From: Dokdonella_A sp051958935
Lineage (GTDB): Bacteria; Pseudomonadota; Gammaproteobacteria; Xanthomonadales; Rhodanobacteraceae
Length of the DNA: 53,685 nt
Direction: 5' to 3'
Assembly: GCF_051958935.1 (NCBI RefSeq)
Contig: NZ_JBQCFP010000108.1
Location: 1 to 53,685, forward strand
In this document: one piece after another, positions 17,637 through 25,569 of the stretch
Position numbering within the stretch: the stretch's first letter is position 1
Layout: each line of letters opens with the position of its first letter
Notes under the pieces: model-generated
Told to the model about the DNA's origin: nothing
The model's database searches: none
The model's input: only the letters and a program-made list of their open reading frames with translations
Translations under genes and position numbers: made by a program

Positions 17637-18587
17637 ATGATTTCCACCGACCTGCCCCGCTACGTAGATCACTCGGTACTCGCCCGCGTCGATGCGCATG
17701 CGGCCGCATTCGCGCGACGCGACCCGTTCCGCCACGTCGTCATCGACGGCTTCTTCGACGCGAGCTACGCCACGGCGCTGCTTGCGCAGTTCCCCGCGTT
17801 CGAGCGCGGCAACGCGCGCAACGAAGCGGGCGAGCTCGGCGGGAAGTCGACGATCGAACGCATCCGCGGCCTCGGCGAGCCGTACGCGCAGCTCGACGAC
17901 CTGATCCGCACGCCCGAATTCCTCGGCCTCGTCTCCCGCATCACCGGCATCGCGGACCTGCTCTACGACCCCGACTACTTCGGCGGTGGCACGCACGAGA
18001 ATCGCGATGGCCAGGACCTCGACCCCCACGTCGACTTCAACCGCCATCCGCACGAACCTTGGCATCGGCGGCTCAACCTCATCGTCTACCTCAATCCGGA
18101 ATGGGACGACGCCTGGGGCGGCTCGCTCGAGCTGCATTCGGACCCGCGCTCGCCGGACGACCGCGTCACGCTCGTCACGCCGCTGTTCAATCGCTGCGTG
18201 ATCTTCGAAACCACCGAATGGAGCTGGCACGGCTTCAGCCGCATCGCCCTGCCGCCGGAGCGCCGCACGCTGTCGCGCAAGTCGATCGCGCTGTACTTCT
18301 ACACGCGCGAACGCCCGGCCGAGGAACTCGCTGACACGCACTCGACGATCTACGTCGACCGCCCGCTGCCCGCGCGCTTTCGCGCCGGTCTCACGCTCGA
18401 CGAAGGCGACGTCGAGGAGCTGCGCGTGCTGCTCGCGCGCCGCGACCAGCACAACCAGCGCCTGTACCGCGACATCACGCGCTTGACCTGCGACCTCGAG
18501 CGTTCGCAGGCGGCGCTGTACGCGGGCCGCCTCGGCCGCCTGCGCTATCTCGCACGCCGCGTGTTGCGTCCGCTGCGGTCGGGCTGA
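17637..18587 (+). CDS. 2-oxoglutarate/Fe(II)-dependent oxygenase (prolyl-4-hydroxylase type)
   Basis: 316 residues from the ATG at 17637. The double-stranded beta-helix iron ligands are His131 and Asp133 (DPHVDFNRH) and His198 (WSWHGFSRI). The 2-oxoglutarate-binding Arg is probably Arg214 in RKSIALYFYTRE. NLIVYLNPEWDDAWGGSLELH is typical of bacterial prolyl-4-hydroxylase-like 2OG-FeII_Oxy_3 proteins, several of which sit in glycan or lipid modification loci. The C-terminal about 60 residues are Arg-rich and may form a helix. It sits between the SGNH-like gene and the methyltransferase on the same strand. Confidence 0.85.
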   Translation: MISTDLPRYVDHSVLARVDAHAAAFARRDPFRHVVIDGFFDASYATALLAQFPAFERGNARNEAGELGGKSTIERIRGLGEPYAQLDDLIRTPEFLGLVSRITGIADLLYDPDYFGGGTHENRDGQDLDPHVDFNRHPHEPWHRRLNLIVYLNPEWDDAWGGSLELHSDPRSPDDRVTLVTPLFNRCVIFETTEWSWHGFSRIALPPERRTLSRKSIALYFYTRERPAEELADTHSTIYVDRPLPARFRAGLTLDEGDVEELRVLLARRDQHNQRLYRDITRLTCDLERSQAALYAGRLGRLRYLARRVLRPLRSG

Positions 18588-18603
18588 TGCCTGGCCGCCT
18601 GCC

Positions 18604-19719
18604 ATGAGCACCCTGGCTCGCATCGCGGGATGGCTGCGTCCCGCGGCGCGCCGCCTGCCGGAATCGCTCAAGCGGCCGCTGCGGCGCTGGTACTACGCGC
18701 GCGCCGCGACCCCGAGGATGGAGGACCCCGCATACCTCGCGCGCCTTGCCGAGGAGACATCCATCTTCGCCGGACAGGAAGAAGTCCACGACCTGCCGCC
18801 GATCTTCCACTACTGGTCGAACCGCTACCTGCGCCCGCAACTGGAAGCGTTCGGTTTCTCCAACCCCGACGAATTCTTCGTGCACTACCTCGCGGCAGCG
18901 CACGCCGATGCGCGTGCGGCACGGCGCCCCGCGCGGTTCGCGAGCCTCGGCTGCGGCAACTGCGACACCGAGGTGCGCGTCGCAACACTGCTCGTCGCGC
19001 GCGGCATCACCGATTTCACGATCGACTGCGTCGACATCAACGAGGCGATGCTCGCGCGCGGGCGCCAGCTCGCCGCCGAGGCGGGGGTATCCGCGCAAAT
19101 CGCCGCGGCAAAAGGCGACTTCAACGACTGGCGCGCGCCCGCTCGCTACGACGCGGTCATCGCGAACCAGAGCCTGCACCATGTGGTGAACCTGGAGGGG
19201 CTGTTCGCGACGATCGATGCCGCCCTCCACCCGGAAGGCCGCTTCGTCACGTCCGACATGATCGGCCGCAACGGCCACATGCGCTGGCCCGAGGCGATGG
19301 CGATCGTGCACGAGTACTGGCGCGAGCTGCCGCGCGAATATCGCTGGAACGTGCAGCTGCGCCGCCACGAGGAACGGCACGAATACTGGGACTGCTCGAT
19401 CGCTGGCTTCGAGGGCATCCGCGCGCAGGACATCCTGCCGCTGCTGCTCGCGCGCTTCGAGTTCGAGCTGTTCATCGGCTACGGCAATCTGGTCGACCCG
19501 TTCATCGACCGCAGCTTCGGGCCGCACTTCGACGCGAACGCCGCGTGGGATCGCGACTTCATCGACCGGGTACATGCTCGCGACGAAGCGGAAATGCTCG
19601 CCGGCCGCATCACGCCGACGCACATGATGGCCGTGCTGCGACGCCGCCCGTACGACGGCCCGCGCCTGCATCGCGAGGGGCTGCCGGCGCATGCCTGCGT
19701 GCACGCGCCGGTAGCGTAG
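18604..19719 (+). CDS. Class I SAM-dependent methyltransferase
   Basis: 371 residues. Motif I is FASLGCGNCDTEVRVA, with the acidic end of strand 2 in IDCVDINEAML, motif III-like GDFNDW, and motif IV DAVIANQSLHHVVNLEGL. The N-terminal about 100 residues contain an Arg-rich helix and an aromatic HYWSNRYLRPQL segment. The substrate is unknown; small molecules, glycans and lipids are all possible. It follows the oxygenase by 16 bases and ends 14 bases before the convergent tsaB stop, closing the four-gene accessory run. Confidence 0.85.
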   Translation: MSTLARIAGWLRPAARRLPESLKRPLRRWYYARAATPRMEDPAYLARLAEETSIFAGQEEVHDLPPIFHYWSNRYLRPQLEAFGFSNPDEFFVHYLAAAHADARAARRPARFASLGCGNCDTEVRVATLLVARGITDFTIDCVDINEAMLARGRQLAAEAGVSAQIAAAKGDFNDWRAPARYDAVIANQSLHHVVNLEGLFATIDAALHPEGRFVTSDMIGRNGHMRWPEAMAIVHEYWRELPREYRWNVQLRRHEERHEYWDCSIAGFEGIRAQDILPLLLARFEFELFIGYGNLVDPFIDRSFGPHFDANAAWDRDFIDRVHARDEAEMLAGRITPTHMMAVLRRRPYDGPRLHREGLPAHACVHAPVA

Positions 19720-19733
19720 CGACCGAACGCGGG

Positions 19734-20420
19734 TCAGCGTGCGCGCTGCTGCTCGTCGAGCGTGAGCGCGACCTTGTCGCGCAGGTAGACCGGCAGGGCG
19801 AGTTCGGGCGCGACACCGTCGCGCACGCGCGGCAGCGCGAGGCGTGCGACGTCGACCGCCTGCGGATAGCGGTCGCCTTCGGCCCACGAAGGCTCGACGC
19901 CGAGGCGCTTGCGCAGCACGTCGGCGTAGGTCGACCAGCCGCTGCCGACGACGTTGCACGCTTCGCGCGAGGCGAGCGGCAGTTCCGCGGCCGCGCACAC
20001 CACCTCGTCGGCGATCGGCTCGACCAGGCCGTCCGGCATGCGGCGGAACCAGCCCGCGTAGATCTCGCCCATGCGCGCATCGATGACCGCGAGGATCGGC
20101 GCATCGTTCTCCGGTGCCTGCAGCGCGAGCGCGGCCAGCGAGGAGACCGGCACGACCGGAACGCCGAGCGCGAACGCGATGCCCTGGGCCGCGGATACGG
20201 CGAGACGCACGCCCGTGAATGCACCCGGCCCGCACCCGACCGCGACCGCATCGAGGCCGCGCCGCGCGAGTCCGGCCTCGGCAAGCACCTCGTCGCACAT
20301 CGGCAGCAGCAGTTCGGCATGGCGCCGCGGCGCGAGTTCGCTGCGCGCGAACAGGCGCTCGCCGGCAAGCAGGGCGACCGAGCAGGATTCGGTCGCGGTT
20401 TCGATCGCGAGCAGGTTCAT
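19734..20420 (-). CDS. tsaB: tRNA threonylcarbamoyladenosine protein TsaB
   Basis: 228 residues from the ATG at 20420 (MNLLAIETATESCSVALL). It is a scaffold paralogue of TsaD needed for the t6A modification of ANN-decoding tRNAs. Family marks are ETATESCSVAL, RHAELLLPM, GCGPGAFTGVRLAVSAAQGIAFAL and DARMGEIYAG. An upstream extension in frame is made of repeat-like bases and is rejected. It is convergent with the methyltransferase and followed upstream by a long repeat-filled gap. Confidence 0.93.
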   Translation of the reverse strand: MNLLAIETATESCSVALLAGERLFARSELAPRRHAELLLPMCDEVLAEAGLARRGLDAVAVGCGPGAFTGVRLAVSAAQGIAFALGVPVVPVSSLAALALQAPENDAPILAVIDARMGEIYAGWFRRMPDGLVEPIADEVVCAAAELPLASREACNVVGSGWSTYADVLRKRLGVEPSWAEGDRYPQAVDVARLALPRVRDGVAPELALPVYLRDKVALTLDEQQRAR

Positions 20421-20455
20421 GGCGTGCGGGATTCTAGCGTGCGGGGCGTTTGGAA

Positions 20456-20800
20456 GGGCCGATGGCTGGGGGCTGAGCTGAGGCATGAGGGCTGAGGGAC
20501 GCGGGGCGAGGGTTGGGTTGTTCGTGGAGCATCGCGACTGAAAGTCGCTCCTGCAGGACCGGCCTGGCTTTGCGGGAGCAGCTGTCCTTCGCCCGTCGAA
20601 CTTCGAACATTTGCGTTTTGCGCTGCGCGCAGCCCGCGAAGCGGGCGGAGTCGAAGCGCCCGCCCTCGAGGGAACGGCCCTTCGACTCCGGCCTGCGGCC
20701 TGCGCTCAGGGCGAACGGATGAATCCCGTCGCGCGTGCGGTGCGTTGTGTGGGAGCGGCGGAAGGAAGCGCGATGCCCTTCCGCCCTTCAGCCCTCGGCG
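20456..20800. repeat. Paired heptamer element, GGGCTGA family, tsaB-creD gap (gap 20421-20847 has no gene)
   Basis: The left arm (20456-20510) runs GGCTGGG, GGCTGAG, CTGAGGC, ATGAGGG, CTGAGGG. The right arm (20774-20800) holds CCCTTCAGCCCTCGG. The 260-base core contains a small hairpin (GCGACTGAAAGTCGC near 20536-20550) and the GGAGTCGAAG repeat at 20613-20720. No plausible gene lies in 20421-20847; reading frames there are compositionally poor and interrupted. Confidence 0.6.
20613..20720. repeat. GGAGTCGAAG dispersed inverted repeat, copy 1
   Basis: GGCGGAGTCGAAGCGCC on one side and GGCCCTTCGACTCCGGCC on the other form a long imperfect stem around CCTCGAGG, followed by a CTGCGGCCTGCGCTCAGGGCGAA tail region. 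A second copy with the same order lies at 49895-49995. It is non-coding. Confidence 0.65.
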
Positions 20801-20847
20801 CCCGCTGCGAAGCCGCGCGCATGCGGGCGCTCCACACTACGGTCGCT

Positions 20848-22164
20848 TCAAGCCGACTCCTTCCCGCCCGCCGCATACCAGTCCACCCGCCGCGTCAGCG
20901 CCATCAAGGCGACAATCGTCGCGAGCATCGCGAGCGAGCCCATGAGCAACGCATAGTCCTCGCTGCGCACGAGCCCGTACAGCAAGGCGTACACGAGCGC
21001 GAGCATGCCGCCGAGCGCGAACCCGGCGCGTCGCTGCGCGAGGATCGCCGCGGCATAGCCACCCACGATGAACGCCGTCGCGCCCGCCGCTGCCGCGTAC
21101 GCGATGCCGAAACCGACGTGCTCGGACAACGCGAGCAGCACGAGGTAGAACGTGCACAGCGCCGCACCGACCAGCAGGTACTGCACCGGATGCACGCGCA
21201 AGCCGCACAGCACTTCGAACAGGAAGAACGCGACGAACGTGAGCGCGATGAACAACAGCCCGTACTTTCCCGCGCGCACGTTCTGCTGGTAGGCATTGGC
21301 CGGGCGGACGAGGCTCACGCCGAACGCGCTCGCGCCGAGGTCGACGGATGCCATCTCGAGCGACGACCAATGCTGCGGCACGGGGCGATTGAGGTCGAGC
21401 ACCTGCCAGTCCGCACGGAAGCCCTGCGCATCGATATGGCGCTCGGCCGGCACGAAGGCGCCATCGAAGCCCGGATCCGGCCACGCACCCTCGACGTGCG
21501 TTTCGGTCTGCCGCGCGATCGGCAGCGCGGCGAAGCGCTCGCTGCCGGCCGCGGTCAGTTCGAACGCGAACGGCAGCGGCTGCGACATCAGCGAGGGATC
21601 GAACGGGAACGCGGCGCTGATTGCGGTGAGGCCGCCCACGCCGGCACCGTCGGGGCCGAACTCGAGCGCGTCCGTGCCGATGCGCAAGCCCGACGCGCGC
21701 CGGATGCCGTGCACGTCGGCAACCGGCACGCGCAGCTCCGCGCGCCGCCACTGCGCGCTGCAGCCGTCGCCGCCGACACGCGCGACATCACCCGCGACGA
21801 AGCGTCCTTCGGCCTTGATCGTCGCGGTATAGACGACGCTCTCGTAGATGCCGTAGCTGCGCAGTTCCGGTGCGAGCGTCGCGGCGAGCGCGAGGCGATC
21901 GGGCAGCACGAAGTCGGTACGCTCGATCGTCGCCGGCTTGCCGTCGCGCTCGACCTCGCAGCGCACCGGCACCGCGAGCACCGGCCCGCCGACGACCTGC
22001 GGCGCGCCCCAGCGCACGGCGATCTGCCGCGCCGCTTCCTGCGCGCGACCAGCGCGCTCGCCGATGAGATCGTTGACCTGCGCGAGCGGAATCAGCATCG
22101 ACAGCGCGAGCACGGCGACGCCGAGCACTTTCGCGGTGGCACCGGTCGTGAATCGGGGAATCAT
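20848..22164 (-). CDS. creD: Cell envelope integrity protein CreD family
   Basis: 438 residues from the ATG at 22164. An N-terminal transmembrane helix (VLGVAVLALSMLIPLAQV) is followed by a large periplasmic region with VRWGAPQVVGGPVLAVPV, then five or six hydrophobic helices (GLLFIALTFVAFFLFEVL, YLLVGAALCTFYLVLLAL, ALVYALLYGLVRSEDYALL). LLYGLVRSEDYALLMGSL is the CreD signature. The role is poorly known; it belongs to the CreBC regulon in E. coli. The 5' region faces the tRNA-Lys gene on the same strand. Confidence 0.92.
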   Translation of the reverse strand: MIPRFTTGATAKVLGVAVLALSMLIPLAQVNDLIGERAGRAQEAARQIAVRWGAPQVVGGPVLAVPVRCEVERDGKPATIERTDFVLPDRLALAATLAPELRSYGIYESVVYTATIKAEGRFVAGDVARVGGDGCSAQWRRAELRVPVADVHGIRRASGLRIGTDALEFGPDGAGVGGLTAISAAFPFDPSLMSQPLPFAFELTAAGSERFAALPIARQTETHVEGAWPDPGFDGAFVPAERHIDAQGFRADWQVLDLNRPVPQHWSSLEMASVDLGASAFGVSLVRPANAYQQNVRAGKYGLLFIALTFVAFFLFEVLCGLRVHPVQYLLVGAALCTFYLVLLALSEHVGFGIAYAAAAGATAFIVGGYAAAILAQRRAGFALGGMLALVYALLYGLVRSEDYALLMGSLAMLATIVALMALTRRVDWYAAGGKESA

Positions 22165-22327
22165 GGCTCTGCCTCCGTTCGTCGGGAGCAGGCATTGCAA
22201 CCGCGCCACGCGGCGTGGCGCAGGCGGATTGGGGCGGGATGCGGGCGGTTTGCGCTGGGAGCGTGGCGTTGCGTGCGCGCGCAGGAAGTGGGGACCCTGG
22301 CCAAGCACCGTGGTCGTCGCATGTGGA

Positions 22328-22402
22328 TGGTGGGCCGTGATGGGATCGAACCATCGACCAACGGATTAAAAGTCCGCTGCTCTACCGCTGAGCTAACGGC
22401 CC
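22328..22402 (-). tRNA. tRNA-Lys, anticodon UUU
   Basis: On the minus strand a 75-base cloverleaf reads GGGCCGT acceptor, TAGCTCAGCGGTAGAGCA D-arm, anticodon loop CTTTTAA giving UUU, a variable loop, GGTTCGATCC T-arm, ACGGCCC acceptor partner, discriminator A and encoded CCA. All stems pair. It lies 54 bases downstream of queC on the same strand. Confidence 0.97.
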
Positions 22403-22456
22403 ACAGGAGGCGCCCGCGATCACCGCGGGGTCGCGCAGTTTACCCGCCCGGGGGCG

Positions 22457-23137
22457 TCAACGGTAGCGCGTGGGGTCGGCGACGCCGGCGACGCGGAAGC
22501 CCTCGGCGCGCAGGCGACAGGCGTCGCAGTGGCCGCAGGCGCGGCCGTCCGGGTCGGCTTGGTAGCAGGAGACGGTCTGCGCGAAATCGATGCCGAGGTC
22601 CAGGCCCGCGCGCACGATGTCGGCCTTGCCCATGTCGAGCAGGGGCGCGTGCACGGCGAGGTGCGCGCCTTCGACGCCGGCCTTGGTCGCGACGTTGGCG
22701 AGGCGGCCGAATGCCTCGATGAAGGCCGGCCGGCAATCAGGGTAGCCCGAATAGTCGACCGCGTTGACGCCGCACCAGATGTCGCGCGCGCCGAGCACTT
22801 CAGCCCAGCCGAGCGCGATCGACAGCATGATCGTGTTGCGCGCGGGCACGTAGGTGACCGGAATGCCGGCGCCGCCTTCATCGGGCACGGCGATGTCGTC
22901 AGCCGTCAACGCGGAGCCGCCGATGCTGCGCAGATCGACGTGCACGGTCTTGTGCTCGACCGCGCCGAGCGCGAGCGCGACGCGACGCGCGGCATCGAGC
23001 TCGGATGCGTGGCGCTGGCCGTAGTCGACGCTGAGCGCGTAGCACGCGTGGCCGCGCGCCCGCGCCATCGCGAGCGTCACCGCCGAATCCATGCCGCCGG
23101 ACACGAGCACGACGGCGCGTTGGTTTTCATTGGCCAT
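22457..23137 (-). CDS. queC: 7-cyano-7-deazaguanine synthase QueC
   Basis: 226 residues. It converts 7-carboxy-7-deazaguanine to preQ0 with ATP and ammonia, a step in queuosine synthesis. The PP-loop is VLVSGGMDSAVTL near residues 10-22. The zinc site is C-x-x-C-x-x-C (CGHCDAC) with an earlier Cys in VSCYQADPDGR. VPARNTIMLSIALGWAE and GVNAVDYSGYPDCRP are diagnostic. GGAG precedes the ATG at 23137. queE lies upstream, separated by a TTGGTGA heptamer element. Confidence 0.96.
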   Translation of the reverse strand: MANENQRAVVLVSGGMDSAVTLAMARARGHACYALSVDYGQRHASELDAARRVALALGAVEHKTVHVDLRSIGGSALTADDIAVPDEGGAGIPVTYVPARNTIMLSIALGWAEVLGARDIWCGVNAVDYSGYPDCRPAFIEAFGRLANVATKAGVEGAHLAVHAPLLDMGKADIVRAGLDLGIDFAQTVSCYQADPDGRACGHCDACRLRAEGFRVAGVADPTRYR

Positions 23138-23157
23138 CGATCACTCCGTTCGGCTTG

Positions 23158-23291
23158 GAGATTGGTGATTGGTGATTGGTGATTGGTGATTGGTGATTGG
23201 AGATTGGCGATATCCGGCGGTTTCGCGAGGGTGCCGACGCAGAAGATGACAAGCAGCCACTCACGAATCACCCATCACGAATCACCAGTCC
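23158..23291. repeat. Paired heptamer element, TTGGTGA family, queE-queC
   Basis: The left arm (23158-23210) has about seven TTGGTGA units in exact phase. The core is about 50 bases. The right arm (23261-23291) is TCACGAA, TCACCCA, TCACGAA, TCACCAG. It has the same plan as the GGGGAAT and GGGCTGA elements but a different heptamer. Confidence 0.85.
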
Positions 23292-23296
23292 CCAAC

Positions 23297-24016
23297 TTAC
23301 CGGCCCGGCTCCTCGCCCCACAACAGCTTGTGCAACTGCAGCTGCATGCGCACCGGCAGGCGATCGGCGAGGATCCACTCGGCGAGCGTGCGCGGCGCGA
23401 GGCGGCCATGCACGGGCGAGAACAACACCTGGCAACGCGCGGCAAGGTCGTGTTCGCGCACGCGCGCGACGGCCCAATCGTAGTCGCCGCGATCCGCGAG
23501 GACGATCTTGGCCTGGTCGTGCGGCAGCAGGTGGCCGACGTTCGACCAGAGGTTGCGCGCGACCTCGCCCGAGCCGGGCGCCTTGAGGTCGACGACTTTC
23601 CGCACGCGTGCATCGACGCCGCCGACGTCGAGCGCACCGGACGTCTCCAGCGACACCTCGTAGCCTGCGTCGCACAAGCGCGCGAGCAACGTGATGCAAC
23701 GCTTCTGCGCGAGCGGCTCGCCGCCGGTCACGCAGACATGGCGCGCGCCGTATGCGGCGACTTCGTCGAGCACCGCATCGATCGTGCGCCATTCGCCGCC
23801 ATGAAACGAATACGTCGTATCGCACCAGCTGCAACGCAGCGGGCAGCCGGTCAAGCGCACAAAGACGGTGGGCCAGCCGACGGCATCGGCTTCACCCTGC
23901 AGCGAGTGGAAGATCTCGGTGACACGCAGCCGCTCGGGCGATTGCGCCACGGCGTCCGCGGTCGTGATGGCGACGGCGTCGCCGGCCGCGGCGCCGCGGG
24001 CGGCGACGGTCGTCAT
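23297..24016 (-). CDS. queE: 7-carboxy-7-deazaguanine synthase QueE
   Basis: 239 residues. It is a radical-SAM enzyme making 7-carboxy-7-deazaguanine from 6-carboxy-tetrahydropterin. The cluster motif is CPLRCSWC (C-x3-C-x2-C) followed by DTTYSF. IFHSLQGEADAVGWPTVFVRLTGC and VCVTGGEPLAQK are family marks. The N-terminal about 25 residues before RLRVTEIFHSLQGE are Ala-rich and may be over-extended. It follows cpoB by seven bases, so it is probably the end of the tol-pal transcript. Confidence 0.94.
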   Translation of the reverse strand: MTTVAARGAAAGDAVAITTADAVAQSPERLRVTEIFHSLQGEADAVGWPTVFVRLTGCPLRCSWCDTTYSFHGGEWRTIDAVLDEVAAYGARHVCVTGGEPLAQKRCITLLARLCDAGYEVSLETSGALDVGGVDARVRKVVDLKAPGSGEVARNLWSNVGHLLPHDQAKIVLADRGDYDWAVARVREHDLAARCQVLFSPVHGRLAPRTLAEWILADRLPVRMQLQLHKLLWGEEPGR

Positions 24017-24023
24017 GGCAGGC

Positions 24024-24953
24024 TCAGTGGCGCGCTTCCGACTGCAATGCGCGCAGTCGGCCCTGCGCGAGGCGCGCGACGGTCGTGTCCGGATACTTCT
24101 GCACGACTTCGTTGAGCGTGGCCTCGGCCGCGTCCCACTGCTTCTGCTCGTACTGACTGTAGCCGACCTTGAGCAGCGCGTCGGGCGCCTTCTGGCTGTT
24201 CGGATACCGCGCGAGCAGCGTCTGGAAGGATTCCTGCGCGATCTTGTAATTCTGCGTCACGTAGTACGACTCGCCGAGCCAGTAGTACGCGTTGCCGGTG
24301 AGATCGCTGTTCGGATACTGGTCGATGAACGACTGGAACCGACGTGCCGACTCGGCGTAGCGACCGTCCTTCAGCGCGGCGAATGCCTCGTTGTAGGTCG
24401 AACCTTCCGCAGCGGGATCGGCAGGCGCGGCCTTGGCGACGTTCGTCGCCGGCGGTTCGGCCGCCGTCGCATCACGCGGCGCGATCGCTGCGCGATCATC
24501 CGCGGTGAGTTCGCCGACACTGGTGCGCGCGGCGTCGTTCCGCGCGTTCGGCGCCCGGCCTTGCGGGTTGCCGAGGTCCACGTCGGGCGGCTGTTCGGGG
24601 GCAGCGGGACGGGCACCCGCGGGGGCGCCGGTCGCAGGCGCGCCATGGCCTTCGAGCCTTCCAATGCGCGAATCCAGATCGACGTACTGGTCCTTGTCGC
24701 GCTGCTTCGCCTCGTCGAGTGCGTGCTTGAGCTCCTCGACCTGGCCTTGCAGCGACTGCACCTGCGACTGCAACGCCTGGATCTGGTTGACGAGGTCGAC
24801 CGCGCCGCCGCCCTGGCCATTGGCCTGCTGCTCGAGGCGCTCGACGCGCGCGGCCAACGACAGGCGCTGCTGCGCCGAAACGGGTGCGGCGAACGCGAAG
24901 ACGGCGGCCGACAAGGCCGCCGTCGCGATCGCACTCGCCTTCAAGTGCGCCAT
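24024..24953 (-). CDS. cpoB: Cell division coordinator CpoB (YbgF)
   Basis: 309 residues from the ATG at 24953. The signal peptide ends near VSAQQ. An N-terminal trimeric coiled coil (ARVERLEQQA to ELKHALDEAKQ) is followed by a Pro/Ala-rich linker and TPR repeats (YNEAFAALKDGRYAESARRFQSFIDQYPNS, AYYWLGESYYVTQNYKIAQESFQTLLARYPNS). It acts in the periplasm with Tol-Pal and PBP1b to couple septal wall synthesis with outer-membrane constriction. It starts seven bases after pal. Confidence 0.94.
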   Translation of the reverse strand: MAHLKASAIATAALSAAVFAFAAPVSAQQRLSLAARVERLEQQANGQGGGAVDLVNQIQALQSQVQSLQGQVEELKHALDEAKQRDKDQYVDLDSRIGRLEGHGAPATGAPAGARPAAPEQPPDVDLGNPQGRAPNARNDAARTSVGELTADDRAAIAPRDATAAEPPATNVAKAAPADPAAEGSTYNEAFAALKDGRYAESARRFQSFIDQYPNSDLTGNAYYWLGESYYVTQNYKIAQESFQTLLARYPNSQKAPDALLKVGYSQYEQKQWDAAEATLNEVVQKYPDTTVARLAQGRLRALQSEARH

Positions 24954-24960
24954 CACGTTC

Positions 24961-25470
24961 TTACTTCGCGGTGTAGACGATCTCGACGCGACGGTTCTTC
25001 GACCAGCACGATTCATCGTGCTGACGGCAGACCGGACGCTCTTCGCCGTAGCTCGTCACGTTGAGCTGCGAGGACGACGCGCCGGCCGCGCTGAGCGCGC
25101 CCTGCACGGCATTGCCGCGGCGCTCGCCGAGGCCGAGGTTGTATTCACGCGAACCGCGCTCGTCCGCATTGCCTTCCAGCGTCACGCGCGCTTCCGGGAA
25201 CTGGCGCAGGTATTCGGCGTGGCAGGCGATCTGCGCCTGGAACTCCGACTTGATCTCGGTGCGGTCGAGGTCGAAGTAGACCACGCGCTGGCGCAGGCAC
25301 GAATCGGTGTCGAGGCTGTCCTTCGTATAGCGGCCGGTGCTCTCCATGGAGTGCGTCTCGGTCGTCTGCGGCTGCTCCTCGACGACGGGGGGCTTGACGA
25401 CCTTCTTCTTGCACGCGGCGACGCCTGCGACGAGCAGGACCGAGAAAACGATGCGGACGGTAGTGTTCAT
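24961..25470 (-). CDS. pal: Peptidoglycan-associated lipoprotein Pal
   Basis: 169 residues from the ATG at 25470. The lipobox is VAAC with lipidated Cys20, followed by KKK. The OmpA-like domain binds peptidoglycan through VTLEGNADERGSREYNLGLGERRGNAV and ends EERPVCRQHDESCWSKNRRVEIVY. It anchors the outer membrane to the wall and cycles with TolB and TolA. An upstream in-frame start at 25530 would precede the lipobox by 39 residues and is rejected. Confidence 0.96.
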   Translation of the reverse strand: MNTTVRIVFSVLLVAGVAACKKKVVKPPVVEEQPQTTETHSMESTGRYTKDSLDTDSCLRQRVVYFDLDRTEIKSEFQAQIACHAEYLRQFPEARVTLEGNADERGSREYNLGLGERRGNAVQGALSAAGASSSQLNVTSYGEERPVCRQHDESCWSKNRRVEIVYTAK

Positions 25471-25569
25471 GGTGGTTCCCTTTCGTGAACTGGGCAGATA
25501 GTGTTGGAATAAACCTGAATCGACGTTCAAGCGGAGCAGTGGCGACTCGCCGCTCCCGCACCGGACGCG

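Noticed and set aside
20611..22722. A 703-residue plus-strand frame covering the tsaB-creD gap, creD and the tRNA
   Set aside because: It crosses a tRNA gene and is antisense to creD; the composition is not protein-like.
22328..23137. A functional link between queC and the neighbouring tRNA-Lys
   Set aside because: Queuosine is placed on tRNAs with GUN anticodons, not on tRNA-Lys(UUU); adjacency is probably incidental.
23158..23291. Possible CRISPR array
   Set aside because: The repeats are contiguous 7-base units with no spacers, and no cas genes are present.
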